From Aquitalea sp. LB_tupeE (lineage in GTDB: Bacteria > Pseudomonadota > Gammaproteobacteria > Burkholderiales > Chromobacteriaceae): DNA of 64,000 nt. The stretch spans positions 248,001 through 312,000 of the forward strand of contig NZ_JACAXB010000013.1 of the NCBI RefSeq assembly GCF_013391415.1, written 5' to 3'. Shown one piece after another: positions 37,760-48,143 of the stretch; the stretch's first letter is position 1, and each line of letters starts with the position of its first letter. The translations under genes were made by a program, and so were the position numbers. Under the pieces are notes generated by a model. That model made no database searches and was not told the origin of the DNA. It saw nothing but the letters and a program-made list of their open reading frames with translations.

Positions 37760-38901
37760 TGGAACTTGCACAATCCTTTGTCGCGCAGCCGCTGTACAAG
37801 CGGCTGAAACTGGCTGACTGGCTGTATGCCGTGCTGCTTGTGGTCGCTGCAGTGCAGGCTTGGCGTCTGTACAACCCCTATATGGATGGTTACGAGCAAG
37901 CCATTCTGGCCGGCTCGGCTGTCGGGCTGGTGGCACTGGGCTGGTTCTGGAAGTCCTGGCGCTGGTTTTTCCCCTTGTCAGCCACGGTGGCGCTGCTGGG
38001 CATCAGCCTGTACCACGGCGAGCTGGCACGCGGCCAGAGCGCATTCTGGCTGAAGTTCCTGTTGTCCAGCCAGTCCGCAATCATGTGGATGTGCACCCTG
38101 TTCTTCCTGGCCACCCTGGTGTACTGGGCGGGCCTGCTCACCCGCTCGGCCATGCTCTCCCGCATGGGCAGCGGCCTGACCTGGGCAGCAGCCGTCATGG
38201 GGGCTGCCGGCCTGTTCGTGCGCTGGTACGAAAGCTACCTGATTGGCAGCGATGTCGGCCACATCCCGGTATCCAACCTGTACGAAGTCTTCATCCTGTT
38301 CACCCTGATCACTGCGCTGATGTACCTGTACTACGAAGCCCGCTTTGCCACCCGCCAGGCCGGTGCCTTCGTGCTGCTGGTCATCTCCGCTGCGGTCGGC
38401 TTCATCCTGTGGTACAGCTTCGACCGTCAGGCGCATGAAATCCAGCCGCTGATCCCGGCCTTGCAGTCGTGGTGGATGAAGATTCATGTTCCTGCAAACT
38501 TTGTCGGCTATGGTGCGTTTGCCATGTCGGCCATGCTGGGTGTGGCCGAATTGCTGGTGCTCAAGGGCGTGCTGAAAGACCGTCTGCCCAGCGCGGAAGT
38601 GCTGGACGAAATGATGTACAAGGCCATTTCCATCGGCTTTCTGTTCTTTACCATCGCCACCATTCTGGGTGCCATGTGGGCGGCCGATGCCTGGGGTGGC
38701 TACTGGAGCTGGGACCCGAAGGAAACCTGGGCGCTGATCGTGTGGCTGAACTACGCCGCCTGGCTGCATATCCGGCTGGTGAAGGGCTGGCGCGGCAAGC
38801 CGCTGGCCTGGTGGGCGGTGATCGGCCTCTTGGTCACCACCTTTGCCTTCCTCGGGGTGAACATGTATCTGACCGGCCTGCACTCTTACGGCGGCCTGTA
38901 A
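37759..38901 (+). CDS. ccsB: Cytochrome c biogenesis protein CcsB/ResC (CcsA family)
   Basis: This is the haem-handling partner of ResB in System II. The 380-aa polytopic protein has the WWD haem-binding motif in WAADAWGGYWSWDPKETWA, the upstream PVSNLYEVFILF region, and conserved histidines (KIHVPANFVGYG, HIRLVKGW). The ATG at 37759 overlaps the resB stop by one base, preceded by GAGGT, so translation is coupled. Confidence 0.95.
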   Translation: MELAQSFVAQPLYKRLKLADWLYAVLLVVAAVQAWRLYNPYMDGYEQAILAGSAVGLVALGWFWKSWRWFFPLSATVALLGISLYHGELARGQSAFWLKFLLSSQSAIMWMCTLFFLATLVYWAGLLTRSAMLSRMGSGLTWAAAVMGAAGLFVRWYESYLIGSDVGHIPVSNLYEVFILFTLITALMYLYYEARFATRQAGAFVLLVISAAVGFILWYSFDRQAHEIQPLIPALQSWWMKIHVPANFVGYGAFAMSAMLGVAELLVLKGVLKDRLPSAEVLDEMMYKAISIGFLFFTIATILGAMWAADAWGGYWSWDPKETWALIVWLNYAAWLHIRLVKGWRGKPLAWWAVIGLLVTTFAFLGVNMYLTGLHSYGGL

Positions 38902-38910
38902 CCCTCCTCC

Positions 38911-38942
38911 AGCCCCGGCCTGCAGCACTGCCGGGGCTTTGC
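38911..38942 (+). terminator. Rho-independent terminator after ccsB
   Basis: Perfect 9-bp stem AGCCCCGGC/GCCGGGGCT (38911-38919 and 38930-38938) with a 10-nt loop and a short T-rich tail. It lies 10 bp past the ccsB stop. Confidence 0.82.
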
Positions 38943-39021
38943 TTTGCCTGCACCACGGACAAGAAGGCCGTGGTTTGTTATTGTGTTGACTGTTTCTTTT
39001 CAAGGACCCTGTTTTTACATC

Positions 39022-40608
39022 ATGGATTTATCCTGGCTGTCTGACCCTTATGCCCTGCTTGGCCTCCTCACCCTGATCGTGCTGGAGGTGGTGCTCGGCG
39101 TCGACAACCTGATTTTCGTGGCCATCCTGGCCGAAAAACTCCCACCCCATCAGCGCGACCGCGCCCGTGTGCTGGGCCTGTCGCTGGCGCTGATCATGCG
39201 TCTGTTCATGCTGGCGGGCATCAGCTGGCTGGTAAAACTCACCGCCCCCCTGTTTTCGGTACTGGGTCAGAGCTTTTCCGGCCGCGACCTCATCATGCTG
39301 GGCGGCGGCCTGTTCCTGCTGTTCAAGGCCACCATGGAGCTGCACGAGCGGCTGGAAGGGGTGGAGCACAGTGAAGGCAATGGCCAGAAGGCTTATGCTG
39401 CCTTTGCCACCGTGGTGGTGCAGATTCTGGTGCTGGATGCGGTGTTCTCCATCGACTCGGTGGTCACCGCCATCGGCATGGCCGAACACCTGGGCATCAT
39501 GATGCTGGCGGTGGTGATTGCCATGAGCATGATGATCATGGCCAGCAAGCCACTCACCCGCTTCGTCAACGCTCACCCCACCGTGGTGATGCTGTGCCTG
39601 GGCTTTTTGCTGATGATAGGCTTCAGCCTGATTGCCGATGGCTTCGGTTTCCATATTCCCAAGGGCTATCTGTACGCTGCCATCGGCTTCTCGGTACTGA
39701 TCGAAGTATTCAACCAGATTGCCAACGTCAACCGTCAGCGTTTTCTCAATAGCCGCAACAGCTTCCGCTCCCGCACCGCCGACACCGTGCTGCGCCTGTT
39801 GGGCAACGCCCCGCTGCAACATGGCGGCCATCACGAACAGGAACACGAAGAAGGCCCGCACGAGGACGCCGAAGAAGCCTTTGCCCACAATGAACGGGCG
39901 ATGATCCACAGTGTGCTGACCCTGGCGGAACGGCCGATCCGGGTGATTGCCACGCCGCGTTCCGACATTCACCGCCTGGACATCAGCCAGGATGCCGAGC
40001 AGCAGCGCAAGGTGCTGCGTGACAGCCCCTACTCCCGCCTGCTGGTGGTGGGGGCTGGCCGTATCGACGAACCGCTGGGCATTGTGGCACGCAAGGACTT
40101 GCTGGCCCAGTTGCTGGACGGCCAGACACTGGACGTGATGGCCGCGCTGCGCCAGCCGCTGGTGCTGCCGGAAGGGATGACGGTACTGAAAGCCATGGAA
40201 GCCTTCCGCCAGCAGGCGGCCGACATGGCCTTTGTGGTGAACGAGTTTGGCAGCCTGGAAGGCATTGTCACCCAGAAGGACCTGATGGAAGCCATTGCCG
40301 GAGACTTCCCGGAAGAACATGAACGCCATGAGCAACCAGCGCTGGTACAGGGCGAGGATGGCAGTCTGGATGTGGAAGGCAGCACCGAACTGGTGACCCT
40401 GGAGCAATACATCAATCTGGGGGATTACGAAGAGGAAGACTTCCACACCGTGGCCGGCCTGCTGATGCACCGGCTGGAGCGCATTCCGCGCCAGGGCGAC
40501 AGTATTCGTGAATCCGGCTGGGAAATCGTGGTGACCGAGCAAAAGGGCAACCGCACCGAGCGGGTGAGCATCCGCCCGCTGCCCAAGCTGGACGATGAGC
40601 AAGGCTGA
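39022..40608 (+). CDS. TerC-family membrane protein with CBS and CorC/HlyC domains (YoaE/YegH type)
   Basis: The 528-aa product has an N-terminal TerC domain of about seven helices (VVLGVDNLIFVAILAEKLP and VLDAVFSIDSVVTAIGM, both with the conserved acidic residues). A His/Glu-rich linker (GGHHEQEHEEGPHEDAEEAF, about residues 270-290) follows, then a CBS pair (about 300-430) and a C-terminal CorC_HlyC domain (about 445-528). Such proteins are thought to handle metal ions, with Mn(II) export reported for TerC relatives. The ATG at 39022 is chosen over a frame opening 78 bp upstream. Confidence 0.92.
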   Translation: MDLSWLSDPYALLGLLTLIVLEVVLGVDNLIFVAILAEKLPPHQRDRARVLGLSLALIMRLFMLAGISWLVKLTAPLFSVLGQSFSGRDLIMLGGGLFLLFKATMELHERLEGVEHSEGNGQKAYAAFATVVVQILVLDAVFSIDSVVTAIGMAEHLGIMMLAVVIAMSMMIMASKPLTRFVNAHPTVVMLCLGFLLMIGFSLIADGFGFHIPKGYLYAAIGFSVLIEVFNQIANVNRQRFLNSRNSFRSRTADTVLRLLGNAPLQHGGHHEQEHEEGPHEDAEEAFAHNERAMIHSVLTLAERPIRVIATPRSDIHRLDISQDAEQQRKVLRDSPYSRLLVVGAGRIDEPLGIVARKDLLAQLLDGQTLDVMAALRQPLVLPEGMTVLKAMEAFRQQAADMAFVVNEFGSLEGIVTQKDLMEAIAGDFPEEHERHEQPALVQGEDGSLDVEGSTELVTLEQYINLGDYEEEDFHTVAGLLMHRLERIPRQGDSIRESGWEIVVTEQKGNRTERVSIRPLPKLDDEQG

Positions 40609-40921
40609 GGCCAGCAGCCCCACCGGCCAGTGGCAGCTGTACGTGCTGGAATGCCGTGACGGTGCGCTGTATACCGGCATCAGCAATAACGTGGCGCGGC
40701 GCTATGCCGCGCATCTGGCCGGTAAAGGTGCGCGTTATACCCGGCTCAACCCGCCACAGCGCATTGCGCTGGTTCACCCTTTTGCCGACAAGTCACAGGC
40801 GCTGAAAGCCGAATACGCCTTCAAGCGCTTGTCGGCCGCCGCCAAACGCCAGCTGGTGGCCGGCGGCGATCTGAGCGACTGGCTGGCGGCACGTATCGCC
40901 CCGCCAGAGCCCGCTCAGTAG
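40595..40921 (+). CDS. GIY-YIG nuclease superfamily protein (YhbQ type)
   Basis: The 108-aa product is a single GIY-YIG domain with YVLECRDGALYTGISNNVARR and HLAGKGARYTR, including the conserved tyrosines and arginine. Small stand-alone members of the UPF0213/YhbQ group have nuclease activity in some species, but the role is not settled. It overlaps the end of the TerC-family gene by 14 bp and ends convergent with the methyltransferase gene with a 7-bp overlap. Confidence 0.92.
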   Translation: MSKAEASSPTGQWQLYVLECRDGALYTGISNNVARRYAAHLAGKGARYTRLNPPQRIALVHPFADKSQALKAEYAFKRLSAAAKRQLVAGGDLSDWLAARIAPPEPAQ

Positions 40922-41736
40922 ACAAAGCGTTCGCGCAGGTCTTCCAGATTCAGCTCGTGCAGAATGGCTTCCTGCCGCTCACGCGCACTCTGTTTGCCCT
41001 TGCCGGTTTTCTTGGCAATGATCAGCTCGTTCTTCATCGAATGCTCCCAGCCCACCAGCTCGGTCACTGTCAGCTGGTAGCCACGCGCTTCCAGTTGCAG
41101 GCAACGCAGCACATTGGTCAGTTGGCTGCCAAACTCACGGGTATGGATGGGATGGCGCCACAGCTCGGATAGCGGCGTCTTGCCGAAGGTCTCGTTCTTT
41201 TTCTGGCGCAATACGGCGGCCACCTCGGCCTGGCAGCATGGCACCAGCACGATGTACTTGGCGTCCTTGGCCAGCGCAAAGCGGATGGCGTCGTCGGTGG
41301 CGGTGTTGCAGGCATGCAGCGCGGTAATGATGTCCACCTGGGCCGGCAACTGCTCGGAGGTGATGGACTGCTCCACCGTCAGGTTGAGAAAACCCATGCG
41401 GTCAAAACCCAGGCGTGCGGCCAGCTCTTCCGAGCGGCTGACCAGTTCGGGCCGGGTTTCGATGCCGAATACCCGACCGGCCTCCTTGTCCTTGAGAAAA
41501 AGGTCGTACAGGATGAAGCCCAGATAGGACTTGCCCGCGCCGTGGTCGGCCAGCGTAACGTCACCCTTGCTTTGCAGCACGTCCTGCATCAAGGGTTCGA
41601 TGAACTGGTACAGGTGATATACCTGCTTGAGCTTGCGGCGGGTGTCCTGGTTGATCTTGCCGTCGCGGGTAAGGATATGCAGTTCTTTGAGCAACTCCAG
41701 CGACTGCTGCGGTTTGATTTCGGGAATCAGGCTCAT
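40915..41736 (-). CDS. Class I SAM-dependent methyltransferase of unknown substrate
   Basis: The 273-aa product contains a Rossmann-like methyltransferase fold with an altered motif I (TLADHGAGKSYLGFIL, about residues 61-76). GIETRPELV is a likely motif II acidic loop, and ITALHACNTATDDAI and VLVPCCQAEV follow. The HACN and PCC segments resemble proteins related to GSTCD/Methyltransf_32. The target (RNA, protein or small molecule) is unknown. The gene is single and convergent to the GIY-YIG gene. Confidence 0.82.
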   Translation of the reverse strand: MSLIPEIKPQQSLELLKELHILTRDGKINQDTRRKLKQVYHLYQFIEPLMQDVLQSKGDVTLADHGAGKSYLGFILYDLFLKDKEAGRVFGIETRPELVSRSEELAARLGFDRMGFLNLTVEQSITSEQLPAQVDIITALHACNTATDDAIRFALAKDAKYIVLVPCCQAEVAAVLRQKKNETFGKTPLSELWRHPIHTREFGSQLTNVLRCLQLEARGYQLTVTELVGWEHSMKNELIIAKKTGKGKQSARERQEAILHELNLEDLRERFVY

Positions 41737-41859
41737 CTTGGCCTCCGGTAAAGCGGGAATGGCGCGATTTTACCAGTTTCAGCCGCCCCGCCCCGACAAG
41801 CTTGGCCGCAGCGGCCTGCCATGCCACAATTTGCTATCCCAATTGCACCGAGCACCGCC

Positions 41860-42510
41860 ATGTCCCTGCAGTATCACCTGATTCCGGTTACCCCCTTTGC
41901 CCAGAACTGCAGCGTGCTGTGGTGCGATGTCACGCGTGAAGCCGCCATCGTCGACGCTGGTGGCGATATCGACCGCATCCGCGCCTGGGTCGCGCAACAA
42001 GGACTCACCGTCACCAAGCTGCTGCTGACCCACGGCCATATCGACCACGCCGGTGGGGCCGGTGAACTGGCCGCCCAGCTGGGTGTGCAGATTGAAGGCC
42101 CGGAACAGAGCGAAAGCTTCTGGCTGGACCAGCTGCCGAATCAGGGCCGCATGTTCGGTTTTCCATCCAGCCCGGCCCTCACCCCGGAACGCTGGCTGAA
42201 CGAGGGAGATACGGTCAGCATCGGCCAGGAAGCGCTGCAGGTGATCCACTGCCCCGGCCACACGCCCGGCCATGTGGTGTTCTACAGCGCCGCCGCCGGT
42301 GTGCTGGTGGCCGGTGACGTGCTGTTCCAGGGTTCCATCGGCCGCACCGACTTTCCTATGGGCAATCACCAGCAGCTGATCGATGCCATCCAGCAAAAGC
42401 TGTTCCTGTTGCCGGACGATACCGTGGTGATTCCCGGCCACGGTTCGCTCACCACCATTGGTGACGAAAAACGCCACAATCCCTTCGTGGCGGACGCCCG
42501 CTTCCGCTGA
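41860..42510 (+). CDS. MBL-fold hydrolase, glyoxalase II-like (GloC/YcbL type)
   Basis: The 216-aa metallo-beta-lactamase fold protein has the metal motif LLTHGHIDHAGG (HxHxDH), the HCPGHTPGHVVF histidine, the bridging aspartate in VLVAGDVLFQGSIGRTD and the last ligand in VIPGHGSLTT. This pattern and size match type II glyoxalase II enzymes that hydrolyse S-lactoylglutathione. The ATG at 41860 was chosen because the upstream open frame adds 13 non-conserved residues. It overlaps the next gene by one base. Confidence 0.92.
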   Translation: MSLQYHLIPVTPFAQNCSVLWCDVTREAAIVDAGGDIDRIRAWVAQQGLTVTKLLLTHGHIDHAGGAGELAAQLGVQIEGPEQSESFWLDQLPNQGRMFGFPSSPALTPERWLNEGDTVSIGQEALQVIHCPGHTPGHVVFYSAAAGVLVAGDVLFQGSIGRTDFPMGNHQQLIDAIQQKLFLLPDDTVVIPGHGSLTTIGDEKRHNPFVADARFR

Positions 42511-42845
42511 TGTCTCCTGCCTTCGAACTGGCGGTGCTGGCGCTGGTGCGGCAGATACCGCCCGGCCGGGTCAGCAGCTACGGCGTGCTGGCGGCGGCGG
42601 CTGGCTTTCCACGCCACGCCCGTCATGTCGGCAAATTGCTGGGCAGCCTGCCGGATGGCCACGGCATGCCCTGGCACCGGGTAGTGAACAGTGCTGGCCG
42701 TCTGTCCCGCCCCGGCAGCGAGCAAGCCGACTGGCAGCGGGTATTACTGCAACAAGAGGGCGTCGAATTTTCTGCCAGCGGCAGCATCAGCCTGTTGCGT
42801 TATGGCTGGCCGGATACTGCCTACTTGCCCGCCAATGTCCGCTGA
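42510..42845 (+). CDS. Alkyltransferase-like DNA-binding protein (ATL/YbaZ type)
   Basis: The 111-aa product resembles the C-terminal domain of O6-alkylguanine-DNA alkyltransferase but has PWHRVV where the active enzymes have PCHRVV, so it lacks the acceptor cysteine. Such alkyltransferase-like proteins bind and flip O6-alkylguanine and hand it to nucleotide excision repair. The helix-turn-helix with the arginine finger is seen in GRVSSYGVLAAAAGFPRHARHVG. The start overlaps the upstream stop codon (TGATG). Confidence 0.92.
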   Translation: MSPAFELAVLALVRQIPPGRVSSYGVLAAAAGFPRHARHVGKLLGSLPDGHGMPWHRVVNSAGRLSRPGSEQADWQRVLLQQEGVEFSASGSISLLRYGWPDTAYLPANVR

Positions 42846-43023
42846 TGGCAACATTTGCTGCATATTGTCCAACAGCGCTACAGCCCGTTTTCATAATGTT
42901 GCTGAAATGTTACGTCGCTTGAACTGAAACTTTTCAATGTAGAGACTTGTGCGCTACCCTGCGCGCCCCCGTATGGTTTGCCCTGCGGGTTTTACATAAA
43001 AAAAGTTCACTTAGGCGGAAAAA

Positions 43024-43773
43024 ATGAAAGCTCGCAAACTGCTGCTGGCCCTGTCTCTGATCAGCGGCTCCACCCTGGCGCATGCCGACAACTGGTCTTT
43101 TGCCAACGTCAGTGCCAACTACCTCGACTGGTCTTCCCGCACCACCGAGCAAAGCGGCAAGAAAGATTTCGGCTACCTGGAAGCCGAAGGTGGCATGGGT
43201 GGCAACTGGGGTGATGTCTACGGCTTCTTCGATCTGGAAAACCCGGGCAAGAGTGGCGACGGCCTGAACGGCTACGACCGCCGCTACACCACCAAGGCCA
43301 TTGGCCGCTTCAACCTGACCCAGGTCGGCAACGTACCGGTACAGCTGTACGCACACGTTTACGACACCCGTGGCAACAACTTCTTCAGCCAGAACCGCGT
43401 GCTGGGCCTGAGCACCGAGCTGAAGTACGGCAACCTGACCATCAAGCCGTTCATTGGCGCCCACAACGAGCTGGACTCCTTCGGCATCGGTTCCGGCTAC
43501 AACGGCTGGATGGCCGGCTATGTGCTGCTCTACCCGTTCAATGCCTTCGGTCAGTCCTTCCTGGTGACCCAGTGGCATGAAACCGAATTCGCCCGCAAGC
43601 AAGAATTCGTAGCCAACTACAAGCACAATACCGGCGAAAACGGTGCCATTGCGCTGTGGTGGAATGTGAACAAGCACTTCACCACCGGCGTGCAATACCG
43701 CTATGCCGACCAGAAGCTGGGCTCGTCCGAGTACCAGAACGCGGTGATCTACAGCGCCAAGTACAATTTCTGA
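43024..43773 (+). CDS. Nucleoside-specific channel-forming outer membrane protein (Tsx/OmpK family)
   Basis: The 249-aa product has a signal peptide (MKARKLLLALSLISGSTLAHA), a beta-barrel with alternating aromatic strands and a C-terminal phenylalanine (YSAKYNF) typical of outer membrane proteins. Segments DWSSRTTEQSGKKDFGYLE and VYGFFDLENPG fit the Tsx/OmpK family, which takes up nucleosides. It is flanked by a 178-bp upstream gap without a clear promoter and a downstream terminator, so it is probably monocistronic. Confidence 0.9.
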   Translation: MKARKLLLALSLISGSTLAHADNWSFANVSANYLDWSSRTTEQSGKKDFGYLEAEGGMGGNWGDVYGFFDLENPGKSGDGLNGYDRRYTTKAIGRFNLTQVGNVPVQLYAHVYDTRGNNFFSQNRVLGLSTELKYGNLTIKPFIGAHNELDSFGIGSGYNGWMAGYVLLYPFNAFGQSFLVTQWHETEFARKQEFVANYKHNTGENGAIALWWNVNKHFTTGVQYRYADQKLGSSEYQNAVIYSAKYNF

Positions 43774-43805
43774 TCAACTGTCGATCCCGACGGCCCGTAT
43801 CATGC

Positions 43806-43833
43806 AAAACGCCTCCGCAAGGGAGGCGTTTTT
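43806..43833. terminator. Bidirectional terminator between the Tsx-like gene and pgi
   Basis: Stem AAAACGCCTCC/GGAGGCGTTTT with a 5-nt loop, flanked by A-rich and T-rich sides, between two convergent genes. Confidence 0.9.
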
Positions 43834-43866
43834 CTTTAGCGACTGCCCGTGATTCAGGCAGCACGC

Positions 43867-45516
43867 TTACTTACTCTTGTTGGCCTGACGGTACAGCTGG
43901 ATCAGGCGGCGGGTGGAGCTGTCGTGCTCGGCCGTTTTCAGCTTGCCGGTGAGTTCGGCGTGAATGGTCTTGGCCAGTTGCTTGCCCAGTTCCACCCCCC
44001 ACTGGTCGAAGCTGTTGATGCCCCAGATCACACCCTGCACGAAGATCTTGTGCTCATACAGCGCAATCAGCGAACCCAGGTTGCGCGGGTCGAGGAAGCT
44101 CATCAGCAAGGTATTGGTGGGACGGTTGCCGGCAAACACCTTGTGCGGCACCAGTGCTTCCAGCGCATCGCCCTTCATGCCTTGCGCGGCCAGCTCTTCC
44201 CGTACTTCCTCGGCGGTCTTGCCGCGCATGAAGGCCTCGGCCTGGGCAAACACGTTGGCCAGCAGGATTTCATGGTGACCGGGCAGGCTGCCACGACTTT
44301 CCAGCGAGGCGATCAGGTCGATCGGCGAAATATGCGTGCCCTGATGCAAAAGCTGGAAGAAGGCATGCTGGCCGTTGATGCCGGTTTCGCCCCAGATGAT
44401 GGGCGCGGTTTCAAAGTTGACCGGGTTGCCGTTGAGCTGGGTCTGCTTGCCGTTGGACTCCATGTCCAGTTGCTGGATGAAGGCCGGCAGGCGATGCAGG
44501 TACTGGTCGTACGGCGCAATCACATGGCTGCCGCCACCAAAGTAGTTGATGTACCAGATGCCTATCATGGCCAGCAGCACCGGCATGTTCTGCTCGAACG
44601 GTGCATTGCGGAAATGCTGGTCCATGATGTGCGCGCCGTTCAGCAGCTCGGTAAAGTTTTCCTCGCCCAGATACAACATGATGGGCAGGCCAATGGCCGA
44701 CCACAGGCTGTAGCGGCCACCAACCCAGTCCCAGAATTCGAACATATTGGACGGGTCGATGCCAAAATCCGCCACGGCTTTCTGGTTGGTGGACACGGCG
44801 ACAAAGTGCTTGGCCACCGCTTTTTCGTCCCGCGCACGCTGCAGGAACCAGTCACGCGCGGTCAGCGCATTGGTCAGGGTTTCCTGGGTGGTGAAGGTTT
44901 TGGATTCCACCACGAACAGGGTGGTTTCCGAGTGCACTTTTTTCAGGGTTTCCTTCAGCTGGGCACCGTCCACATTGGACACAAAATGCATGTTCATGCG
45001 CGGATGGCCAAACGGACGCAGCGCACTGCACACCATCAGCGGGCCCAGGTCCGAGCCGCCAATGCCGATGTTGACGATGTCGGTGATGGGCTGGTTGGTA
45101 TAACCCAGCCACTCGCCGGAGCGCACGGCGTGGGCAAACTTGCCCATGCGTTCCAGCACGGAGTTCACCTTGGGCATCACGTCTTCGCCATCCACGAAAA
45201 TGGGCGAATTGGTACGGTTACGCAGGGCAACGTGCAGCACGGCGCGGTTTTCCGTGCTGTTGATTTTTTCCCCCTTGAACATGGCCTTGATGCGTTCCGG
45301 CAGCCCGGCTTCGCGCGCCAGCTGCATCAGGCCCTTCAGGGTTTCATCGGTAATGCGGTTCTTGGAGTAATCGAGGAACAGGCCCCCCACTTCCAGGCCA
45401 TAACGCTCGGCCCGCTCCGGGTCGTTTTGGAACAGCTCGCGCATGTGCAGCTGCTTGGCATCGGCAAAGTGGTCCCACAGGGTTTGCCAGGCGGGAAGTT
45501 GGGTCAGTTCGCTCAT
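43867..45516 (-). CDS. pgi: Glucose-6-phosphate isomerase
   Basis: Pgi interconverts glucose-6-phosphate and fructose-6-phosphate, here likely recycling fructose-6-phosphate into the Entner-Doudoroff route. The 549-aa protein has the family signatures [51 protein letters not shown] and the C-terminal [13 protein letters not shown]. It is the last gene of the minus-strand zwf-pgl-glk-hexR-pgi set, 5 bp after hexR. Confidence 0.97.
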   Translation of the reverse strand: MSELTQLPAWQTLWDHFADAKQLHMRELFQNDPERAERYGLEVGGLFLDYSKNRITDETLKGLMQLAREAGLPERIKAMFKGEKINSTENRAVLHVALRNRTNSPIFVDGEDVMPKVNSVLERMGKFAHAVRSGEWLGYTNQPITDIVNIGIGGSDLGPLMVCSALRPFGHPRMNMHFVSNVDGAQLKETLKKVHSETTLFVVESKTFTTQETLTNALTARDWFLQRARDEKAVAKHFVAVSTNQKAVADFGIDPSNMFEFWDWVGGRYSLWSAIGLPIMLYLGEENFTELLNGAHIMDQHFRNAPFEQNMPVLLAMIGIWYINYFGGGSHVIAPYDQYLHRLPAFIQQLDMESNGKQTQLNGNPVNFETAPIIWGETGINGQHAFFQLLHQGTHISPIDLIASLESRGSLPGHHEILLANVFAQAEAFMRGKTAEEVREELAAQGMKGDALEALVPHKVFAGNRPTNTLLMSFLDPRNLGSLIALYEHKIFVQGVIWGINSFDQWGVELGKQLAKTIHAELTGKLKTAEHDSSTRRLIQLYRQANKSK

Positions 45517-45521
45517 GATGA

Positions 45522-46373
45522 TTAATCCTCTTCTGTCCGTTCGGCCAGTCTCTTTGCTTTGAGACTGTGCTTGGTTTTTTCTAGTTGTCCGATCACGCCG
45601 GGGCCACGGCGCAAGGCCACGCCCACGGCCAGCACGTCGATGAGCACCAGGTGGATGATGCGGGAAATCATCGGGCTGTAGGTTTCATTGTCTTCCTGGG
45701 TGTCCGCCATCAGCGCAATGGTGGCGGCGCGTGCCAGCGGAGAACCACTGGCGGTGATGGCCACCACGATGGCTCCGGAAGCGGTGGCTTCTTCCACCGC
45801 ATCCAGCAGCTCGCGCGAGCGGCCGGAGCTGGAAATGGCCACCAGCACGTCGTCCGGCCCCAGTACCGAGGCCGCCATCATCTGGATGTGGGTATCGGCA
45901 TAGGCCACGGTGGAAATGCCGAAGCGGAAGAACTTGTGCTGGGCATCGGCAGCGGTAATGCCGGAGTTGCCCAGACCGTAAAACTCCACCCGCCGGGCGC
46001 GGGAAATGGCCTCGATGGCCGCTTCGATGGCCTGCGGGTTGACGTCGTTACGGCTCTTGAGCAGCGCAGTGACGGTGTTGTCGAACACCTTGGCCACGAT
46101 TTCCGAAGTCGGGTCTTCCGGGCGGACGCTGGAGTGCACATAAGGCACGCCGGTAACCAGGCTGCCGGCCAGTTTCAGCTTGAAATCGGGCAGGCCCGAG
46201 CAGCCCATGGAGCGGCAGAAGCGAATCACCGTGGGCTGGCTGACGCCGGCATTGCGGGCGATGTCCGCCACGGCGGCCTGCATCATGGTGTAGGGCTGCT
46301 CCAGCACCAGTTCGGCCACCTTGCGTTCGGCCGAAGACAGGGCTTCTAGCTGAGACTTGATTCTTTCCAGCAT
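45522..46373 (-). CDS. hexR: HexR-type RpiR-family regulator of glucose metabolism
   Basis: HexR represses Entner-Doudoroff and related genes and is released by 2-keto-3-deoxy-6-phosphogluconate. The 283-aa product has the RpiR helix-turn-helix ([22 protein letters not shown], about residues 37-58, stated here in two overlapping parts of the same motif) and a C-terminal SIS sugar-phosphate domain ([20 protein letters not shown]). Its location inside the zwf-pgl-glk-pgi operon, and the HexR-like palindromes at zwf/edd, support HexR over other RpiR members. Confidence 0.92.
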   Translation of the reverse strand: MLERIKSQLEALSSAERKVAELVLEQPYTMMQAAVADIARNAGVSQPTVIRFCRSMGCSGLPDFKLKLAGSLVTGVPYVHSSVRPEDPTSEIVAKVFDNTVTALLKSRNDVNPQAIEAAIEAISRARRVEFYGLGNSGITAADAQHKFFRFGISTVAYADTHIQMMAASVLGPDDVLVAISSSGRSRELLDAVEEATASGAIVVAITASGSPLARAATIALMADTQEDNETYSPMISRIIHLVLIDVLAVGVALRRGPGVIGQLEKTKHSLKAKRLAERTEED

Positions 46374-46376
46374 GGG

Positions 46377-47354
46377 TCAGTGCTCCAGGTGCGCCGCCAG
46401 CGCTGCCGACGCGCCGATCAGCGCAGGGTAACGGCTGTTGATGACAAATACCGGAATTCCCGCCAGATAAGCGGAAAAACGGCCCTTGTCCTCGAAGCGT
46501 GGGCGGAATGGCGACGTTTTGAAGTAGTCGATCAAACGTGGAACGATACCACCGCCAAGGTATACCCCGCCACGGGCGCCGAGCGTCAGCGCCAGATTGG
46601 CCGCCGCCGTACCCAGCATGGCGCAGAAGGCGTCCAGCGTTTCACGGCAGCGCGGACAGTCGCCGGACAAGCCACGGGCGGTGATGTCGGCAGCGGACAG
46701 GTCCTGCTCCGCTTCACCGGCCAGTGCCGCCAGCGCATGGTAAATCAGTACCAGGCCGGGGCCGGACAGCAGGCGCTCGGCCGAGACATGGCCATGGCGA
46801 TCGCGCGCATAGCGCCAGATGGCGGCCTCGCGCTCGTCGAACGGGGCAAAGCTGACGTGGCCACCTTCACCGGCCAAGGGCATCACCCCGCCGGGATAAG
46901 GCAGCAGGGCTGACACACCCAGGCCGGTGCCGGGGCCAATCAGCGCCAGCGGGCTGCCACTGACCGCTGCGCCGCCACCCACCTGTACCAGTTCCTGACG
47001 TGGCAAGTGTGGCAACGACAGCGCGAGAGCGGTGAAATCGTTGATGACGATGAGCGAAGTCAGCTCCAGCGCCTGCCGGGTGGCTTCGATGGAAAACGCC
47101 CAGTGGTGATTGGTCATCTGCACCCAGTCCCCCGTCACCGGGTTGGCAATGCCGATAGCCGCATGGGCCACTGCGCGGGTACCCACCTCGGCCAGATAGC
47201 TGCGCATGGCTGCTTCCAGCGTGGGATGGCTGGCACAGGGCAGGACGCTGATGTCCTCCAGCACGCCGGGCGCGGTTTCCAGGGCAAAACGGGCGTTGGT
47301 GCCGCCGATGTCGGCCAGCAGCCGCGGCCAGGTATTAGGCAGTCCAGTAGACAT
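46377..47354 (-). CDS. glk: Glucokinase
   Basis: Glucokinase phosphorylates glucose imported by the ABC transporter. The 325-aa product has the ATP phosphate motif [14 protein letters not shown], the sugar-contact [24 protein letters not shown], the EGGHVSFAP zinc-free Glk-type segment, and [13 protein letters not shown]. It overlaps the 3' end of pgl by 20 bp and stops 3 bp before hexR. Confidence 0.95.
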   Translation of the reverse strand: MSTGLPNTWPRLLADIGGTNARFALETAPGVLEDISVLPCASHPTLEAAMRSYLAEVGTRAVAHAAIGIANPVTGDWVQMTNHHWAFSIEATRQALELTSLIVINDFTALALSLPHLPRQELVQVGGGAAVSGSPLALIGPGTGLGVSALLPYPGGVMPLAGEGGHVSFAPFDEREAAIWRYARDRHGHVSAERLLSGPGLVLIYHALAALAGEAEQDLSAADITARGLSGDCPRCRETLDAFCAMLGTAAANLALTLGARGGVYLGGGIVPRLIDYFKTSPFRPRFEDKGRFSAYLAGIPVFVINSRYPALIGASAALAAHLEH

Positions 47355-48012
47355 CGATGGGGCACTCCGTCTGCAACAGGAAATGGCTGATGGGCAGGCT
47401 GTCGTTGATGCCTTGCACAGCCTGATCGAACACCTGGCGCTTGCCCGCCCCCTGAATCGACAGGATGAGGCTGTCGCATGCCAGCAAGGCAGCCTTGCTC
47501 ATGCTAAAGCGCAGGTGCGGCGCAGTGAGCGGCTGCACGGCGAGCAAGGGCAGGGTACGGCTCATGTCCAATCCATCCGCCAGGGCGGCAGCACCGGGGA
47601 ACAAGGACGCAGTATGGCCGTCCTCACCCATGCCCAATACGGCAACAGTCGGTTGTTGGTAGGCGGCGTTGGCGGCAGCCAGTTCGGCGACGTCATCACG
47701 GGCAGCGCCCACCAGCGGCAGGAAACGGGCAGCAGCGGCGGCATCCTGCAACAGATGCTCGCGTACCAGCGCGGCATTGCTGTCCGGGTGGTCTGCCGGA
47801 ACGAAGCGTTCGTCCACCAGGGTGATGTCCACCCGCGACCAGTCCAGCGGCTGACTACGCAGCGCGTGAAAGAAGGGAACCGGCGACTTGCCACCGGAAA
47901 CAGCCAGCACGGCGCGGTCATCGCGCGCCAGAGCGGCCGACAAGCGTTGTGCCACGGTAGCGGCCAGGGCGGCGGCGCTGGCCGGTGCATCGGGAAATTC
48001 AAACCATTGCAT
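47335..48012 (-). CDS. pgl: 6-phosphogluconolactonase
   Basis: Pgl hydrolyses 6-phosphogluconolactone to 6-phosphogluconate. The 225-aa product shows the DevB-type motifs [23 protein letters not shown] and [14 protein letters not shown]. The ATG at 48012 (MQWFEFPDA) has a GAGG ribosome-binding site 9 bp upstream. The ATG at 48021 is too close to it. The gene follows zwf by about 130 bp and overlaps glk. Confidence 0.94.
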   Translation of the reverse strand: MQWFEFPDAPASAAALAATVAQRLSAALARDDRAVLAVSGGKSPVPFFHALRSQPLDWSRVDITLVDERFVPADHPDSNAALVREHLLQDAAAAARFLPLVGAARDDVAELAAANAAYQQPTVAVLGMGEDGHTASLFPGAAALADGLDMSRTLPLLAVQPLTAPHLRFSMSKAALLACDSLILSIQGAGKRQVFDQAVQGINDSLPISHFLLQTECPIDVYWTA

Positions 48013-48143
48013 GCATGTCATCCTCACCTTGCACCCGGCCCCTGATATCCATGACACCGGGTGATTGCCGCTCTTGCTGGCCGGCTTGTTATGAATTGTC
48101 CTGCCCGGGCGCGCCAGTGTGGCAGCCCGGGCAGGTCAGTCGG

